Origin: Mycogone perniciosa | Lineage: Eukaryota > Ascomycota > Sordariomycetes > Hypocreales > Hypocreaceae | Length of the DNA: 64,000 bases | Direction of reading: 5' to 3' | Assembly: GCA_025331125.1 (NCBI GenBank) | Contig: JAOALB010000004.1 | Span: forward strand, 124,001-188,000 | Part shown: one piece after another, positions 32,509-43,698 of the stretch | Position numbering within the stretch: the first letter of the stretch is position 1 | How the letters are laid out: the number at the start of each line of letters is the position of its first letter | Translations under genes and position numbers: made by a program | The notes under the pieces: generated by a model | What the model saw: the letters and a program-made list of their open reading frames with translations, nothing else | The model's database searches: none | What the model was told of the DNA's origin: nothing

Positions 32509-34048
32509 ATGGCTGCGATATCGTCTGAGTCGCCCGGCTCGAGACTGGACGAAGAAAAGCGGTACTCCACCAGTGGTGATGACGTCCAGACAGAAGCCGA
32601 CAGCATCCCTATTCTCGATCCTGCCGCTGAGAGGCGTCTACTCCTCAAGCTGGACTCTGTCTTCGTGCCCATCATCATGCTGGTCTACCTGACCTGCTTC
32701 CTCGATCGCACCAACATTGGGAACGTCAAAGTCGCCGGCATGCCGGAGGACATTGGCGCCAGCCCGCAGCAGTTCTCGACTGCTATATCCATCTTCTACG
32801 CGACGTATGTTGCCTTTGAGCCCCCCTGGACTATCATGATGAAGTGGATGACGCCGCGCATCCTTCTCACATCTCTCTGCATCGTCTGGTCCCTGTCGAC
32901 CATCTTCTCTGGCTTCATCACTAACGTGGGCGGACTCTACGCTGTGCGTCTCGTCCTCGGCGCTTGCGAGGCGGGCTTGTTCCCAGCGCTGAATCTGTAC
33001 CTTACTATGGTATACAAGCGTCAGGAACAAGCCATACGGGTATCCTACCTCTTTGTGTGCACGGCCATTGCTGGCGCCTTTGGTGGCCTGCTTGCCTACT
33101 CGATCCTAAAAATGGACGGAGTTGGTGGATACGCAGGCTGGCGATGGGTGTACATCATTGAGGGCATCTTCAGCCTCATTATCGCCCCCATCATCTGGTT
33201 TGGACTGCCCAATGACCCTTCCAACGCGTATTTCCTGAACGCAGAGGAGAAAGCCATGATGAAAGTGCGCGCTGCTCAGCGGGCGCAGTATATGGGCAGC
33301 GAGGAGTTCAGCTGGGAAGAGATCAAGATTGGCCTGAGGGATCCAAAGCTATACCTGAGGTAAGACCTTGTGCTCTTTCGTTCGAATGCATTCAATCCAT
33401 GCAGCTCGGTTAACGGTGTGTTGCTGCAGTGCCGCCATTCAGTTCTGCCAGGACATCCTCCTCTACGGTTTCAGCACTTTCCTGCCTTCCATCATCGTCA
33501 GTATGGGCTACACCAGCATCCAAGCTCAATACTTGAGTATCCCGGTATACATATTCGGCGGCTTGGCCTTCCTCATCGTCGCCTACTTCTCCGACCGCAT
33601 GTGCGTCCGCGGGCCACTCCTCTGGCTCGCCAACATCCCAGGCATACTCGGCTACATCCTCATGCTCGCCCCGACCAGCGACGGCGTCAAGTTCTTCGGC
33701 ACGTTCCTCTGCGCTGTGGCCGTGTACAACGGGCCTGGGCTTAACTTGACCTGGCTCAACGTCAACGTCGCGCCGCACTATAGACGTGCGACGGCGATTG
33801 GCATGCAGCTCAGCATTGGCAACTCAGCGGGGATCGTAGCTGGCCAGATCTACAGGTCGGCTCCGTACGTGCTGGGCAACAGCTTCTCCGTCGCTGCGCT
33901 GGGGGTGTCTCAACTGATCATCATTGTAAAGTGGTTTTATCTGCGACACGGCAACGAGCAAAAGGCCAAGATTGAGAGTGGACATATGCAGGACAACCGG
34001 AAGATTAAGACGGGTGATCGGGAGGTGGATTTCAAGTATCATCTGTAG
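32509..34048 (+). CDS. MFS transporter, Dal5-type anion:cation symporter family
   Basis: Two exons, 32509-33359 and 33430-34048, with a 70-nt intron; 489 residues. It starts at ATG 32509 (MAAISSESPGSRLDEEKRY). The signature FLDRTNIGNVKVAGM in helix 1-2 and the RWVYIIEGIFSLIIAPIIWFGLPNDPSNA segment mark the allantoate/nicotinate/pantothenate permease family (Dal5, Tna1, Fen2). Twelve membrane helices are expected and the hydrophobic segments fit. There is a hydrophilic central loop (EEFSWEEIKIGLRDPKLY) before helix 7. The substrate is usually a carboxylate such as allantoate, ureidosuccinate, nicotinate, pantothenate or small peptides. Given the OXP1 neighbour, 5-oxoproline or another N-acyl amino acid is a candidate, which is inference only. 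Confidence 0.88.
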
Positions 34049-34593
34049 ATGTACTCTGTATTACTTCGTAGATGGCGTCAATTATGTATGCATGTTGTCT
34101 CGATGCAGAGCGCAGAGTGCAGAGTGCAGAGTGCAGAGTGCAGAATGTACTTTGTAGAAGCCAAAATGCAGAATGCAAGCCATCAATTAAATGAGATCGA
34201 CGATCCCTGCAAGACCGTAGGCAAAGGCCCCACGTGCACTGTGCGCCACTAAGCAGGGACCACAATGACGAAACGCCACTGCCGATATCCATTTCTTATC
34301 GATCGACGTGGCAGAAACGAACTTCACCACCACACAAAGAACCAAAGAACCCTCGACGAATCGCATTTTCACCTCATCAACTCCTTTTATTTCTTTCTTT
34401 AACTCCTATTACAGGCACCCGCAAATACCATTGGGCGTGCATAAAACGCCAATAACGCACCTCTGCTCCATGCGACGCTACATGCTTGCAAGCTGTTCTC
34501 GTTCCTCATGATGCGACCGAAACGATTCGCCGTCAACCACTAGCCTGCCCGCTCTTCTCCCACGTCCAATTCGATACATCTCCTCCGTCCGTC
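34049..34593. other. Intergenic: transporter 3' flank and ALG7 promoter/leader
   Basis: 545 bp between tandem genes. It includes the AGTGCAG tandem array at 34107-34146 and a pyrimidine-rich leader before ALG7. No coding sequence was recognised. Confidence 0.5.
34107..34146. repeat. 7-bp tandem repeat (AGTGCAG), about five copies
   Basis: GCAGAGCGCAG is followed by four to five near-identical AGTGCAG units, ending in AATGTAC. Related GCAGAATGCA copies continue at about 34169-34181. It is non-coding and lies just after the transporter gene. Confidence 0.75.
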
Positions 34594-36113
34594 ATGACAT
34601 CCTCCTCCTCCTCCTCCTCCGCTTCGTCCTCGACATCCCTCTCCCGCTCCGAGACGCTCAGCCTCCTGTCCCTCTCCGGCGCGTCGCTCGCGATCCTTGC
34701 CAACACCTTTCACGGCGATGGAGAGCCCCTCATTGCCTCTCTCTCCCTGTCGCTCATAGCCTTTTCCCTATGCTATGCTATGATACGGTGGCTTGGCCCA
34801 ACGTTCATGAAGGCTGGTTTTCGTGGTCGCGACTTGAGCAAGATTAATGGCGTCGAGATCCCTGAATGCATGGGCGCCGTATGCGCCGCCGTCTATCTCC
34901 TCACCGTCATCGTCTTTATCCCCTTCCCGTTTTACAAGGACATCGTCGCGGCTACAAGCGGAGGTGGTAATCGAGATGTCGTGCTCGAGATTCAACATGT
35001 CAACCAGGGACGGTTCCTGCACCGCTTCCCGCACAACAAGGTGAGAGAGTATCTTAGGAAGAGGCGAAACGCTCATGTGCCCGTACGTTGCCATTGGAAA
35101 GTTTGCTAAAAGTCCCTGCGCCATGTGTATAGCTTGCTTCCTACCTAGGTGCCATCATCTCTCTCCAGACAATCGCGCTCCTCGGAATAGGCGACGACCT
35201 CTTTGACATTCGATGGCGCCACAAGTGGTGGATACCGGGACTCGCCTCTATTCCGCTCCTCGTCGTCTACTTCGTCGACTTTGACGTCACTTCAATTGTC
35301 ATCCCCGTCCAGCTCCAGCCATATCTCGGCGAACTCTTCGACCTTGGTGCCCTCTACTATGTCTACATGGCCTGTATCGCCATGTTCTGCCCTCAGAGCA
35401 TCAACATGCTTGCCGGCATCAACGGCATCGAAGTTTCCCAGTGCATCGTTGTCGCTGTTCTCATCGCCTTCAATGATTGTCTCTACCTCTTCACGCCTTA
35501 CCCTCACCCCGCCACGGACTCTCACCTCTTCTCTCTTTACCTCCTCCTCCCCTGGATCGGCGTCTCCTGCGCTCTCCTCTGCCACAACTGGTACCCCGCC
35601 AAAGTCTTCGTCGGCGACACTTACTGTTACTTCTCGGGAATGGTCTTCGCCGTCGTCGGCATTCTCGGCCACTTCTCCAAAACCTTGGGTCTGCTCCTTG
35701 TCCCCCAGCTTTTCAACTTCCTCTACTCTTGCCCCCAAATCTTCGGCCTCATCCCCTGCCCACGCCATCGTCTCCCCAAATTCAATACCCGCACCCGCCT
35801 CCTCGAACCTTCCGTCACGCCCTGGACCCCCGAGCGGCAACCCCGTCCTATCGTGGGCCAGGCTCTACACCTGCTTCACAAACTGCGCCTTCTGAAAGTC
35901 ACCACCGACGACAAGGGCCGCTTTGTCGAGACAAGCAACTTCACTATCCTTAACCTCTGGCTCGTATGGCGAGGGCCCCTGAGGGAAGATCGTCTAGCCT
36001 GGGAGATAACTATGCTCCAACTTAGCGTCGGTCTTTTCGGCTTGTTCGTCAGGCACAAGTTGGCGCTGTTGGTCTTTAAGGAAGACAACTGGGGCAGCAC
36101 AGGACAGCACTGA
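34594..36113 (+). CDS. ALG7: UDP-GlcNAc:dolichyl-phosphate GlcNAc-1-phosphotransferase
   Basis: ER membrane enzyme that starts N-glycan assembly by transferring GlcNAc-1-phosphate to dolichyl phosphate; it is the target of tunicamycin. Two exons, 34594-35082 and 35133-36113, give 489 residues (yeast Alg7 is 448). Family blocks are AGFRGRDLSKIN, PECMGAVCAAVYLL, LLGIGDDLFDIRWRHKWW (catalytic Asp pair), NMLAGINGIEVSQ and NWYPAKVFVGDTYCYFSGM. Several hydrophobic helices fit the ten-pass topology. A serine run (TSSSSSSSASSSTS) follows the start and is encoded by a TCC microsatellite, so the exact start could lie at a later Met, though the N-terminal helix begins after it either way. Confidence 0.93.
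34597..34625 (+). repeat. TCC trinucleotide repeat coding for serine
   Basis: CATCCTCCTCCTCCTCCTCC-type run just inside the ALG7 start codon, translated as a serine homopolymer. Such tracts vary in length between strains. Confidence 0.7.
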
Positions 36114-36956
36114 AAAGGTACATACAAAATTCACACACAAAGTTATTAGGTTGGGAAGACAAATAGGACGAGCATCTCAGTTTTGCCCTCTCGGGCAAGG
36201 AACTGAGCACCATTTTGTTCACTACCTAGATAGATTGTAAATTATAGGACACCCAAATGGTAAACCCATGAGTCATCTATCAGATTGTCAAAACGATACA
36301 TGTAGATCTTTAACCTGTCTTGAATTTGGCAAATGTCACCATATGTAGTGAAAGGAACAAAAAGGTTCGTTCAGGAGCGGACATCTGCATCCATTATTCC
36401 ACATGTCGTCGTCTCAACCCAAACCTCACCAAAACCAAGGCCACCTTGTGGGCCTGACACAGAAAGCCCCCTTTCCGCCGAAACCAGTTAAAAACCGTAA
36501 TGGATAAAAGTACACGAAACCCAAAAAAGTATTTCATCGGCAAAAAGTCAGTCATGTCCCGGAGATACGCCCCCCTCTTAAACACCCCGTTCCTCGGTTC
36601 CAGGACCCTTTTTTTCTGAAGCAAATCAAAGAATAACTAAACACGCCACACCATCCTCCCAGACCGTGCTCATCTTGGACTGGAGCCAAGAGCTGCGGGC
36701 TCCTGGTGGTATATTCCGAGTCTTTCGCATCCAGCCTGCTGACGCCAAGCCTCCCTTCCCTATCCTCTTTTCCTTAAACGCCGCGTACAGAAGCACCATC
36801 CGATATGCCACTCGCCTTTTATAACAATTGCAAAACTCCAACCCTTTTAGATTTGTCCAGCCCATTTCCCCCCTGGGTCACAGCAGAAGCACAAACAAGA
36901 ACATGGGCCCATTGTTCTGAAAACGGAAATAAAACATACAGAAGCTTCCTACATGG
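36114..36956. other. Intergenic between convergent ALG7 and SET3-like gene
   Basis: 843 bp holding two 3' UTRs. It contains poly-A/T and C-rich tracts but no ORF with family features. A minus-strand ORF at 36626-36865 is not supported. Confidence 0.5.
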
Positions 36957-39686
36957 TCATAGATGACCATTTGTTACTGCTGTTGAAGTAGACGGTGAAG
37001 GTCCGCCTTCGGCCTTTTCCATGGTTGCTGATTCTGCAATAGTCTCGACCTTGATATCATCTGGACTTGAGAGACTTGACTTCAAGGGTCCTGCAACTTT
37101 GCCAGCAGCCTTATTCATCCGGCTCTTGGTGTAATCGCTCAAACTCAGCTTCTTCTTGATGGGACTTGGATTCGCTATAGACCCGTTGATAGCTGAGGCA
37201 AAAGGACTTGGCAAACTGCTAGACAGAGCTGACGGCGCAGTAGAGCTACTCGCTGACAAAGGTGTTGTGTTAATCGGAGCAGCCGTTGCTCCAGATACAT
37301 CAAGCGCTGGTATAGCTGGCGTCTGAACCCGAAGATCCGGTGTCTTCATCTTTCCGGGACTAGTTGCCGTCTCACTAAGGGGTACAGTCGGTTCCGTGGG
37401 AGGTGCATCAGGCATTTGGACATCTCCAGTCTGAGAGGAAGGCGACTGCACCTCGGCATCTGCATTCAAAACAGTCGAATCTTGTTCCGTGCACGGAGAC
37501 TCGGACTCCATTGTAGTAGCGGTTGAAGGCTGGGATGAAAGAGATAGCCTTTTGAGGTCTTCCTCCGTCCGTACCCTATGCCGATTGTTTAGGAGTCGTT
37601 TGGAAAGCGAGATGATTCGCTTCTTGTGACAGGGTGGTTTTGTAGGTTCACTGAACCATTCGCCCTCCACGGGGTCTGTTTGAACACCAGCATCACAATA
37701 AACCGGTCGGGGAGTGGATGAAAGTTGCCTCTCTCGCCCCACCGGTGACTCTGGCCCTGATCCTGAGAACTTGGATGAAGTTCCGAGGTTTGGCGATCGT
37801 GATGCAGCTGGCGAGCCGGATTGGCTTCGTGAAGTACCAGCGTCGACGTATTTGGCAGTGTGCAAAACAGAGCCGTTTCGGGATTTGGGTTTTGATGATG
37901 TTGATGTTGTGGTTCCATCAGATACCCGCTTCTTCTTCCTTGGGGGCTGCTGCTGCTCCATACGACGGAAGGAATCCTCGACCATGGCTACTTTTCGTTT
38001 ATCACGATCCGTGGGTTCGGTTAGTATTCCCAGTTGATCAAAAGCACCCTGTGGGGTCCGATCTCTACTCGGTGGCTTGCTCCGCGAGGATGCTGTTTCG
38101 TCTCGCCCGTCATTGTCAGCGTGATCATCACCATTACCTTCACTAGCAGCCCTGCTATTTGTAGCATGGCCGGTACTGGTAGGGGAGATGGTATGAGTTC
38201 TTGGCTTGCGTTGCTTCTTCTTATTGATACGAGATTGATGCTTGCCATAAAGGTAGTGCCGATGAAATCGTGCGAAGGCGCAATTGTTGTCCAAGTCGCA
38301 GGCACACCCGCCATATTCTGATAATATCCGATCAATCCAGTTGGAGATGGCTGTGTATTCCGACTCGTCCAGTTCGAATTCGTCTTGCACAGCACCATCA
38401 TCATCGCTGAGTCCTAGCAAATGAAGCCACCGTGTGCATACACTTTTTTCGAGGCGGAAGTCCCACGGCAAGGTAATCTGCTCGTTGGCTGCAATGTAAC
38501 GATCGCTAACAAGCCAGAAGTGGTATTCCGATCCCCCAGAAAGATATGTATCTAGCTGTGCATTTGGTTTACAGCTTCTTCGAACGTATCGTGCTAGGGA
38601 ACCTTCTTTTCTTGTGTCGATGTAAAGCGGTAGAATGGGATGGAAGAAAACGAAGGGAAGCGGTGATGAAAGGTCGGCCCAAAGGTTCTCGGGATTCGCG
38701 CAGTAGTCTTTCTGAAACCCGATTTCGCCATTTAATTCTATGAGAGGCACATCCTTCTCAATTGGTGTTGTAGACTTAACAAAGCGCCATCGCAGTGTGG
38801 CATCAGGTTCAAGTGCTCTGGTCGCATCCTTAACCTCGAGTTTCGGGCGCTTCTCATCCACATTGAGCGGCTCGTCTTGAAATACTTCCGAGCGGGTTCG
38901 GCCAACTTCACGCTCCATCGTGTCCGGGTCCATGAGCCACTGAGAGAGTGCAGCGGGGATGGCAATACTGGCAAAGGCGTTATTATGAGCATCAGGTACA
39001 TCATTGTATAGAGAGTAAAATCCGGCAGAGTAGTGGTGAATCTGAAAGTCGTCAGGGAGGTCTGGAGGGCTTGTAGCAGGACTCGGGGGATGTGCAGGAT
39101 TCGGTCGGGAGTTGCCATATGACGGGCTGCGCTTGGATGGCTGGGAGCTAACGGAAAGCGATGGTCGGTGGGACGTTTTCGCCTTTTTGGATGCGTGAGG
39201 ATGGTCTGCCTGGTTTCCATGTTTCCCATTCTCGAGAGGGCCGTGTTGTCCATTGAGATGAAGATCGTTGGGCTTGGATTTCTTCTTGTGACTTTTGGAG
39301 GGGGGCCGCTTCGACTTTTTATCGGTGGGTTCCACCTCCAAGATGGAATTCTTCAACTGGAGTGTTCGTTCAATGGCCTTTTGACGATTCAAGGGTCGAG
39401 GTTTGCACTCTGCGCACGAGTGAGCAAAGTCTTCCCTTATCGCTTCTTCCCTGTTGTCGGGATAGAAGCACTCAATGTGCTGCCACGTGTCGCATGTCTC
39501 GCAATAAATTGTGTTTCCGTCATCGTCAGAGAAGTTGCAAATACACTTGATGGTGTATGGCTCCTCCTCTGCTGTTTCAGTCTTGTGGGTGACATGGTCG
39601 TGTACAGTCGAGCCCGCAGGCGCGGCGTGGTTGGCCTGACTAGGAGCCGCTGCTTGCGTCGACAGCAGATTTGACTTGTCTGTCAT
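36957..39686 (-). CDS. SET3: PHD finger and SET domain protein, Set3-like
   Basis: Single exon, 909 residues, from the ATG at 39684-39686 (MTDKSNLL); an upstream GTG in frame is not used. A PHD finger of C4HC3 type spans residues 48-94 (Cys48, 50, 62, 65, His70, Cys73, 91, 94). After a basic linker with KKSK/KRPPSKSHKKK stretches, a SET domain covers about 315-460, with GEIGFQKDYC and SLARYVRRSCKPNAQ. The usual NHSCxPN is RRSCKPN and the terminal catalytic Tyr motif reads ITLPWDF, so methyltransferase activity is doubtful, as for yeast Set3. In yeast Set3 scaffolds a histone deacetylase complex reading H3K4me2. The C-terminal half is Ser/Pro/Thr-rich and probably disordered. The order PHD then SET, with this degenerate core, favours Set3 over Set4 or MLL-type proteins. 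Confidence 0.85.
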   Translation of the reverse strand: MTDKSNLLSTQAAAPSQANHAAPAGSTVHDHVTHKTETAEEEPYTIKCICNFSDDDGNTIYCETCDTWQHIECFYPDNREEAIREDFAHSCAECKPRPLNRQKAIERTLQLKNSILEVEPTDKKSKRPPSKSHKKKSKPNDLHLNGQHGPLENGKHGNQADHPHASKKAKTSHRPSLSVSSQPSKRSPSYGNSRPNPAHPPSPATSPPDLPDDFQIHHYSAGFYSLYNDVPDAHNNAFASIAIPAALSQWLMDPDTMEREVGRTRSEVFQDEPLNVDEKRPKLEVKDATRALEPDATLRWRFVKSTTPIEKDVPLIELNGEIGFQKDYCANPENLWADLSSPLPFVFFHPILPLYIDTRKEGSLARYVRRSCKPNAQLDTYLSGGSEYHFWLVSDRYIAANEQITLPWDFRLEKSVCTRWLHLLGLSDDDGAVQDEFELDESEYTAISNWIDRILSEYGGCACDLDNNCAFARFHRHYLYGKHQSRINKKKQRKPRTHTISPTSTGHATNSRAASEGNGDDHADNDGRDETASSRSKPPSRDRTPQGAFDQLGILTEPTDRDKRKVAMVEDSFRRMEQQQPPRKKKRVSDGTTTSTSSKPKSRNGSVLHTAKYVDAGTSRSQSGSPAASRSPNLGTSSKFSGSGPESPVGRERQLSSTPRPVYCDAGVQTDPVEGEWFSEPTKPPCHKKRIISLSKRLLNNRHRVRTEEDLKRLSLSSQPSTATTMESESPCTEQDSTVLNADAEVQSPSSQTGDVQMPDAPPTEPTVPLSETATSPGKMKTPDLRVQTPAIPALDVSGATAAPINTTPLSASSSTAPSALSSSLPSPFASAINGSIANPSPIKKKLSLSDYTKSRMNKAAGKVAGPLKSSLSSPDDIKVETIAESATMEKAEGGPSPSTSTAVTNGHL

Positions 39687-42600
39687 AGTCCAAGAGGACC
39701 ACACGGGGTAGTCGGCGTCGCAAGGTGTGCGTAAATTGATTACTGTCGCGATCTTGGGAGCATGACGGCGCCTGTTAGGACGCGCGCCAAGGAACAGATG
39801 GTTGAGGAGAAGAGTAAGCGATTGTCGCGATCAACCGCGTCATACGTCGAGAGGATCTCGTCACGGTTAGATCACCAACAAGTCGTAGGCGTAGACTGGA
39901 GGCTCGAGGAGGGTTGACAGTAGCCAGAGAGGGTGGACTGGTGGGCGACTGGTGGCGAGACGAGAGTGAAAAGCAACCGAATAGGCGTGATCAGACGAGA
40001 ACCACGAGCTCGACTATGATGTTTTCATACGCGTCGAGGACGATGGGTGGACACGACCGGGCGTGACGTGATTCTCGCAGAAATCGTAGTGATCAAACAC
40101 GACAGGTTGGAGGCGATGGGGTTGTGGGCGAGAGACGTCGTGCGCGGGCGGCGGCAGCGGGGGAGCGGGAGGACAAAAAGAGGGAGAGAAAAAGCCAGAG
40201 CGTAGAGGCAGTAGGATGAAGAGATCGAGAGACTGTCGAGGCGTCGAGGTGAGGATGTCGAGGCACAGGACGGACCGTGAATGGCACGAGGGAATGGGGA
40301 TGGAGGAGGAGAGGACGGGGAGGAGCGACAGAAACTGAGCCGGGTCCTTGCTTTGCAGCCAGCGCGAGCGAGCGAGCGAGACTGAGTGCGGCGGCACCAT
40401 TTAGGAAAGGTACGTACCGGGTCGAGGTACCAGGCAATTAGCAGCAACAGCACCAGCAGCAACAGCAGCAGTAGGAGCAGCACCAGACAGACACCACCAC
40501 TAACTGACCAGACACGGGCGGCCAAGGGGGTACGACTACGGCGAGTCGACCACTGTTCACGCTCATTTCAGCGCCAGCGAAACAGCACAGGCAGAGGACC
40601 AGCCAGAGGGAACTGACGCTAAACCCAACGTCGAATGGGCGGTGGGATAGGGACGTCTTAGTGTACGTCCACGGTCCATCCATGCACTGGGGCCGTGGGC
40701 GTACAACGTACGGATGCACTGGGTGTAAGAGAAAAAATGGGTGAAATGGGGGGCGATTGTATGGATTAGATGCCTGAGGTGTCCACGCCCTGCACCGGCT
40801 CTGGGCTGCAGGCGAGGCGGAGTTGGCGGATGTGTGTGTCGTCAGATAGATAAGAGGAGGGGGACTGGCGAGAACTCGCGACAATAAGTAAGTAGGCATC
40901 AGCTGTAAGAGGAAGAACTCACAGCCGACAAGAGCAGAAGAACGCTCATCATCGTCCCTTCATGGCGCTCGTGACGGTACTCCGTACTGTCGCTATTATT
41001 ATCGAGAGGCATGGGCAAAAAAAGCTCCACGGCTGGCAGACGAGGGTGCCGAGGCCATGAAAGAATCACATCGTGGGAAATGATGCGGCCAAGATGCCGC
41101 GACCGGGTGAGGGCCTGGAATAGTAGTAGCAGCCAGCCGCATGGATATCGGAAAAGAAATACCGAGTAGATTGAGTAAGAAGCTTTCCGATTCGGAGTGT
41201 TATTATTATCTTGGAAAGTCGTGGGATGAGACGAAACGAGTTGTCGCATTTGACCACAGGCATCAAGCAGAGGGTGGTGACCTCAGCGAGAAACTTGTTG
41301 GCGAGACCTGCTTGTGTGGCGTCAGTGACCAGCGGCCACAAGAAACGCCGGCGCAACAGGGCCCTTGTGCGGCGCCCGCGCCTTGGCTTGGTACGTACCT
41401 GTAAGTGCGGGTGCTGATCCAAAGCCAAGCAAGGCCCACAGTGTTTGCACCACACCTCAAATGAAGTGCCACCAACAATCTAGCCGGCAGAACTCGTACT
41501 CGTACTGTGATGATGTTATTTTGTCGCGTCATTAAACAGCAGCCGGAAACTTGACAGATGTGCCTCGCGAAGATCGAGCTTGGTCACAACAAGTGCCCGG
41601 TAAGTAAAATTACAGTGCCTAGACGAGTATTAACCCCGTTCTGTCACCCGGATGGTGTTTGCGATTCATACTTGACTGAAGGTTGCTCCTCAGCAGACGC
41701 TGTCGCGCATTCGTCGTCTCTTCCATGAGACCAGAGCTCAGTCCTGCAACTTCGACCACCAGTATCGCAAAAATCCGGCCACCCTGAACGAGATCGATGA
41801 TGAGGCGTAACACAACGTACAATAACCACCCGCCTCGTCAGACTTTGGCACAGTGAGGACAGGGGATTGCTGTACGAGCGGGGATGAATGTTGGAGGTTG
41901 GCAAGGGTTTATCATTTGGCGTCCATCGAGCCAGACTCAGCATAGCCTTGTCTTGTCAACCAGCACAACTGCGGCTTGTGATTGGCTTCGTGCTGCGCAA
42001 AGTGCATCGATAGGCTCGTGCGCTTGGTTGCGCAGTCTGCGAATCGTGAGCTTCAGATGGGGTCCATCTCGAACTGGGGTCAGCAAGCCAATCAGAGAAC
42101 CAGCGCAAGCCGTCAACTAGATCAGCCATTAACTCCGTACTCTCATTAGGTGGCCAAAACATGCAGCTTGGTTAATCCATCTTTAATGGAATATTATTCC
42201 ACTATTATCGGGGCTTGTGCTCCGTACAACTTCCGAGCTTGAATGCCGGTGCTACATATTAGGATTACATTAGCCCGAAACACACGTTACGCGCGGCTTG
42301 TGACAGTTGTCTTCTAGTTAACGGGTGCTCGGCCGCATCAGACGAGCGATACATCGCCTCACAAAACACAGCAATATTACAAGCTCCACAACGAAAATAT
42401 GCAGAAAACTTGTCAGCTACATCAATTAATCAATTAGTCTCTCTAGCAACACGTGGGCTCGGCCCAGCACCACAATCAGTATCGTCAATAGTTTGCATGT
42501 TTGCGTGAATATGCTCTCCGGGCATCGGATGCGTTGCGACGAGAATGCACACATGGACATAGACGCTCATCTGGGATGAGCAACCTTCTTCATGCCGCTG

Positions 42601-43698
42601 TACAAGACAGGCAGCACAATGAAAGTTATGGTGAAAATCAAAAAATTCCGCCCCCAATGGCCCCGAAGGACAATTGAGTGCAGGACGACTCCGCGCTGTG
42701 CAATGCAGGCCTCCCACACTAGTACCCCGTTTTTTTGAGCTCGGGATACTGGAACAAGGTAAGTATGAAGAAGAAAAGAAGAAAAGGTTGAAAAGCCAGC
42801 GACTGGCGACCGATTTTATAGAGACCATCCTGGGCCCGTGCGTCGTGGGACCCGCCATACCTGAAATTGATTCCTGAGGCTAAACTCCGGAAAAGCAGGC
42901 TTGGCAAGCAAGGCCTGCTCCCTGCTGCTAAGGGGCTGCGTCTCAAACTGCAGGTGAACTAGAGTTGGGAAAAAGAAGCGCAGTGAATAGCATAAAAGGA
43001 AAGCCCTATATGCTTGCATCCTTTCTTGAGGGTATTTCGTACTCTTAGTAGATCTCGCTTCTAATCTAAGACCGCTACTTTCTACCATTGAATGTACTCC
43101 GTACTGACAAAATGAGGCTGACTGAAACGCGCTGAGGTGCGAGGGACTAATACACTCGATACAGCCACAGTCGTGGGGGTACCTGCTGGATAGTAAACAT
43201 GTACGAAGCACGGCAAGGCGTATCTTTTATGTTTTGAATCCCTGGTATATTGAGTCAAATCGGTATTTTTTGTTTACCATTAAAATTACTGGAAATGCAA
43301 GAGCTAGCCGCAATCACTTGTGATAGGAAGGAAGACTGTCTTGAAGAGGTTGATCTCTGTGGTAGGCGCCTCACCTCTCGGACTGTATCAGCGCTATCTT
43401 TGGCTTGGGATTGTGGAGAGGCCCCAACAAAGTCCAATCGGAGCCTTGGCCAGGGTCCATGACGCATTCAACACCGCCTGAATGCAGCACAACAATAGGG
43501 CATCCCGTGACGTGCGTGATTCAGTAAGAGTACCTTAGTACCTAGTAGTAGTACAGTACTACCACCTTTGTCGCAGCACTCCGTAGTCGTCCGTCCTCAA
43601 TCCTACTTCTCTTCATCACCTTGACCCAACATCTCATCCCTCTCCTAGCGACGCCTCTCATCACAGACTCCTGTTCGATCCTACCGATTACAGTCACG
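39687..43698. other. 4.0-kb gene-free region between SET3-like gene and lipid carrier gene
   Basis: This divergent stretch must hold the SET3-like promoter on the left and the NPC2-like promoter on the right. It contains a CAG-rich microsatellite at 40440-40483, purine-rich patches at 40140-40330, a GAGCGAGCGAGCGAG run near 40367-40380, and palindromic-motif copies at 40978-40987, 42132-42140 and 43095-43104. ORFs of 100-170 codons on the minus strand between 40014 and 41455 read as low-complexity Ser/Leu/Arg sequence without family features. A non-coding RNA cannot be excluded. Confidence 0.5.
40440..40483. repeat. CAG/CAA microsatellite
   Basis: Imperfect AGCAGCAACAGCACCAGCAG-type run of about 44 bp, upstream of the SET3-like gene and not part of a called coding sequence. 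Confidence 0.65.

Noticed and set aside
40014..40525. Overlapping minus-strand ORFs of 110-166 codons upstream of the SET3-like gene
   Set aside because: Low-complexity Leu/Ser/Arg translation of purine-rich and CAG repeat DNA in several frames at once, as expected by chance.
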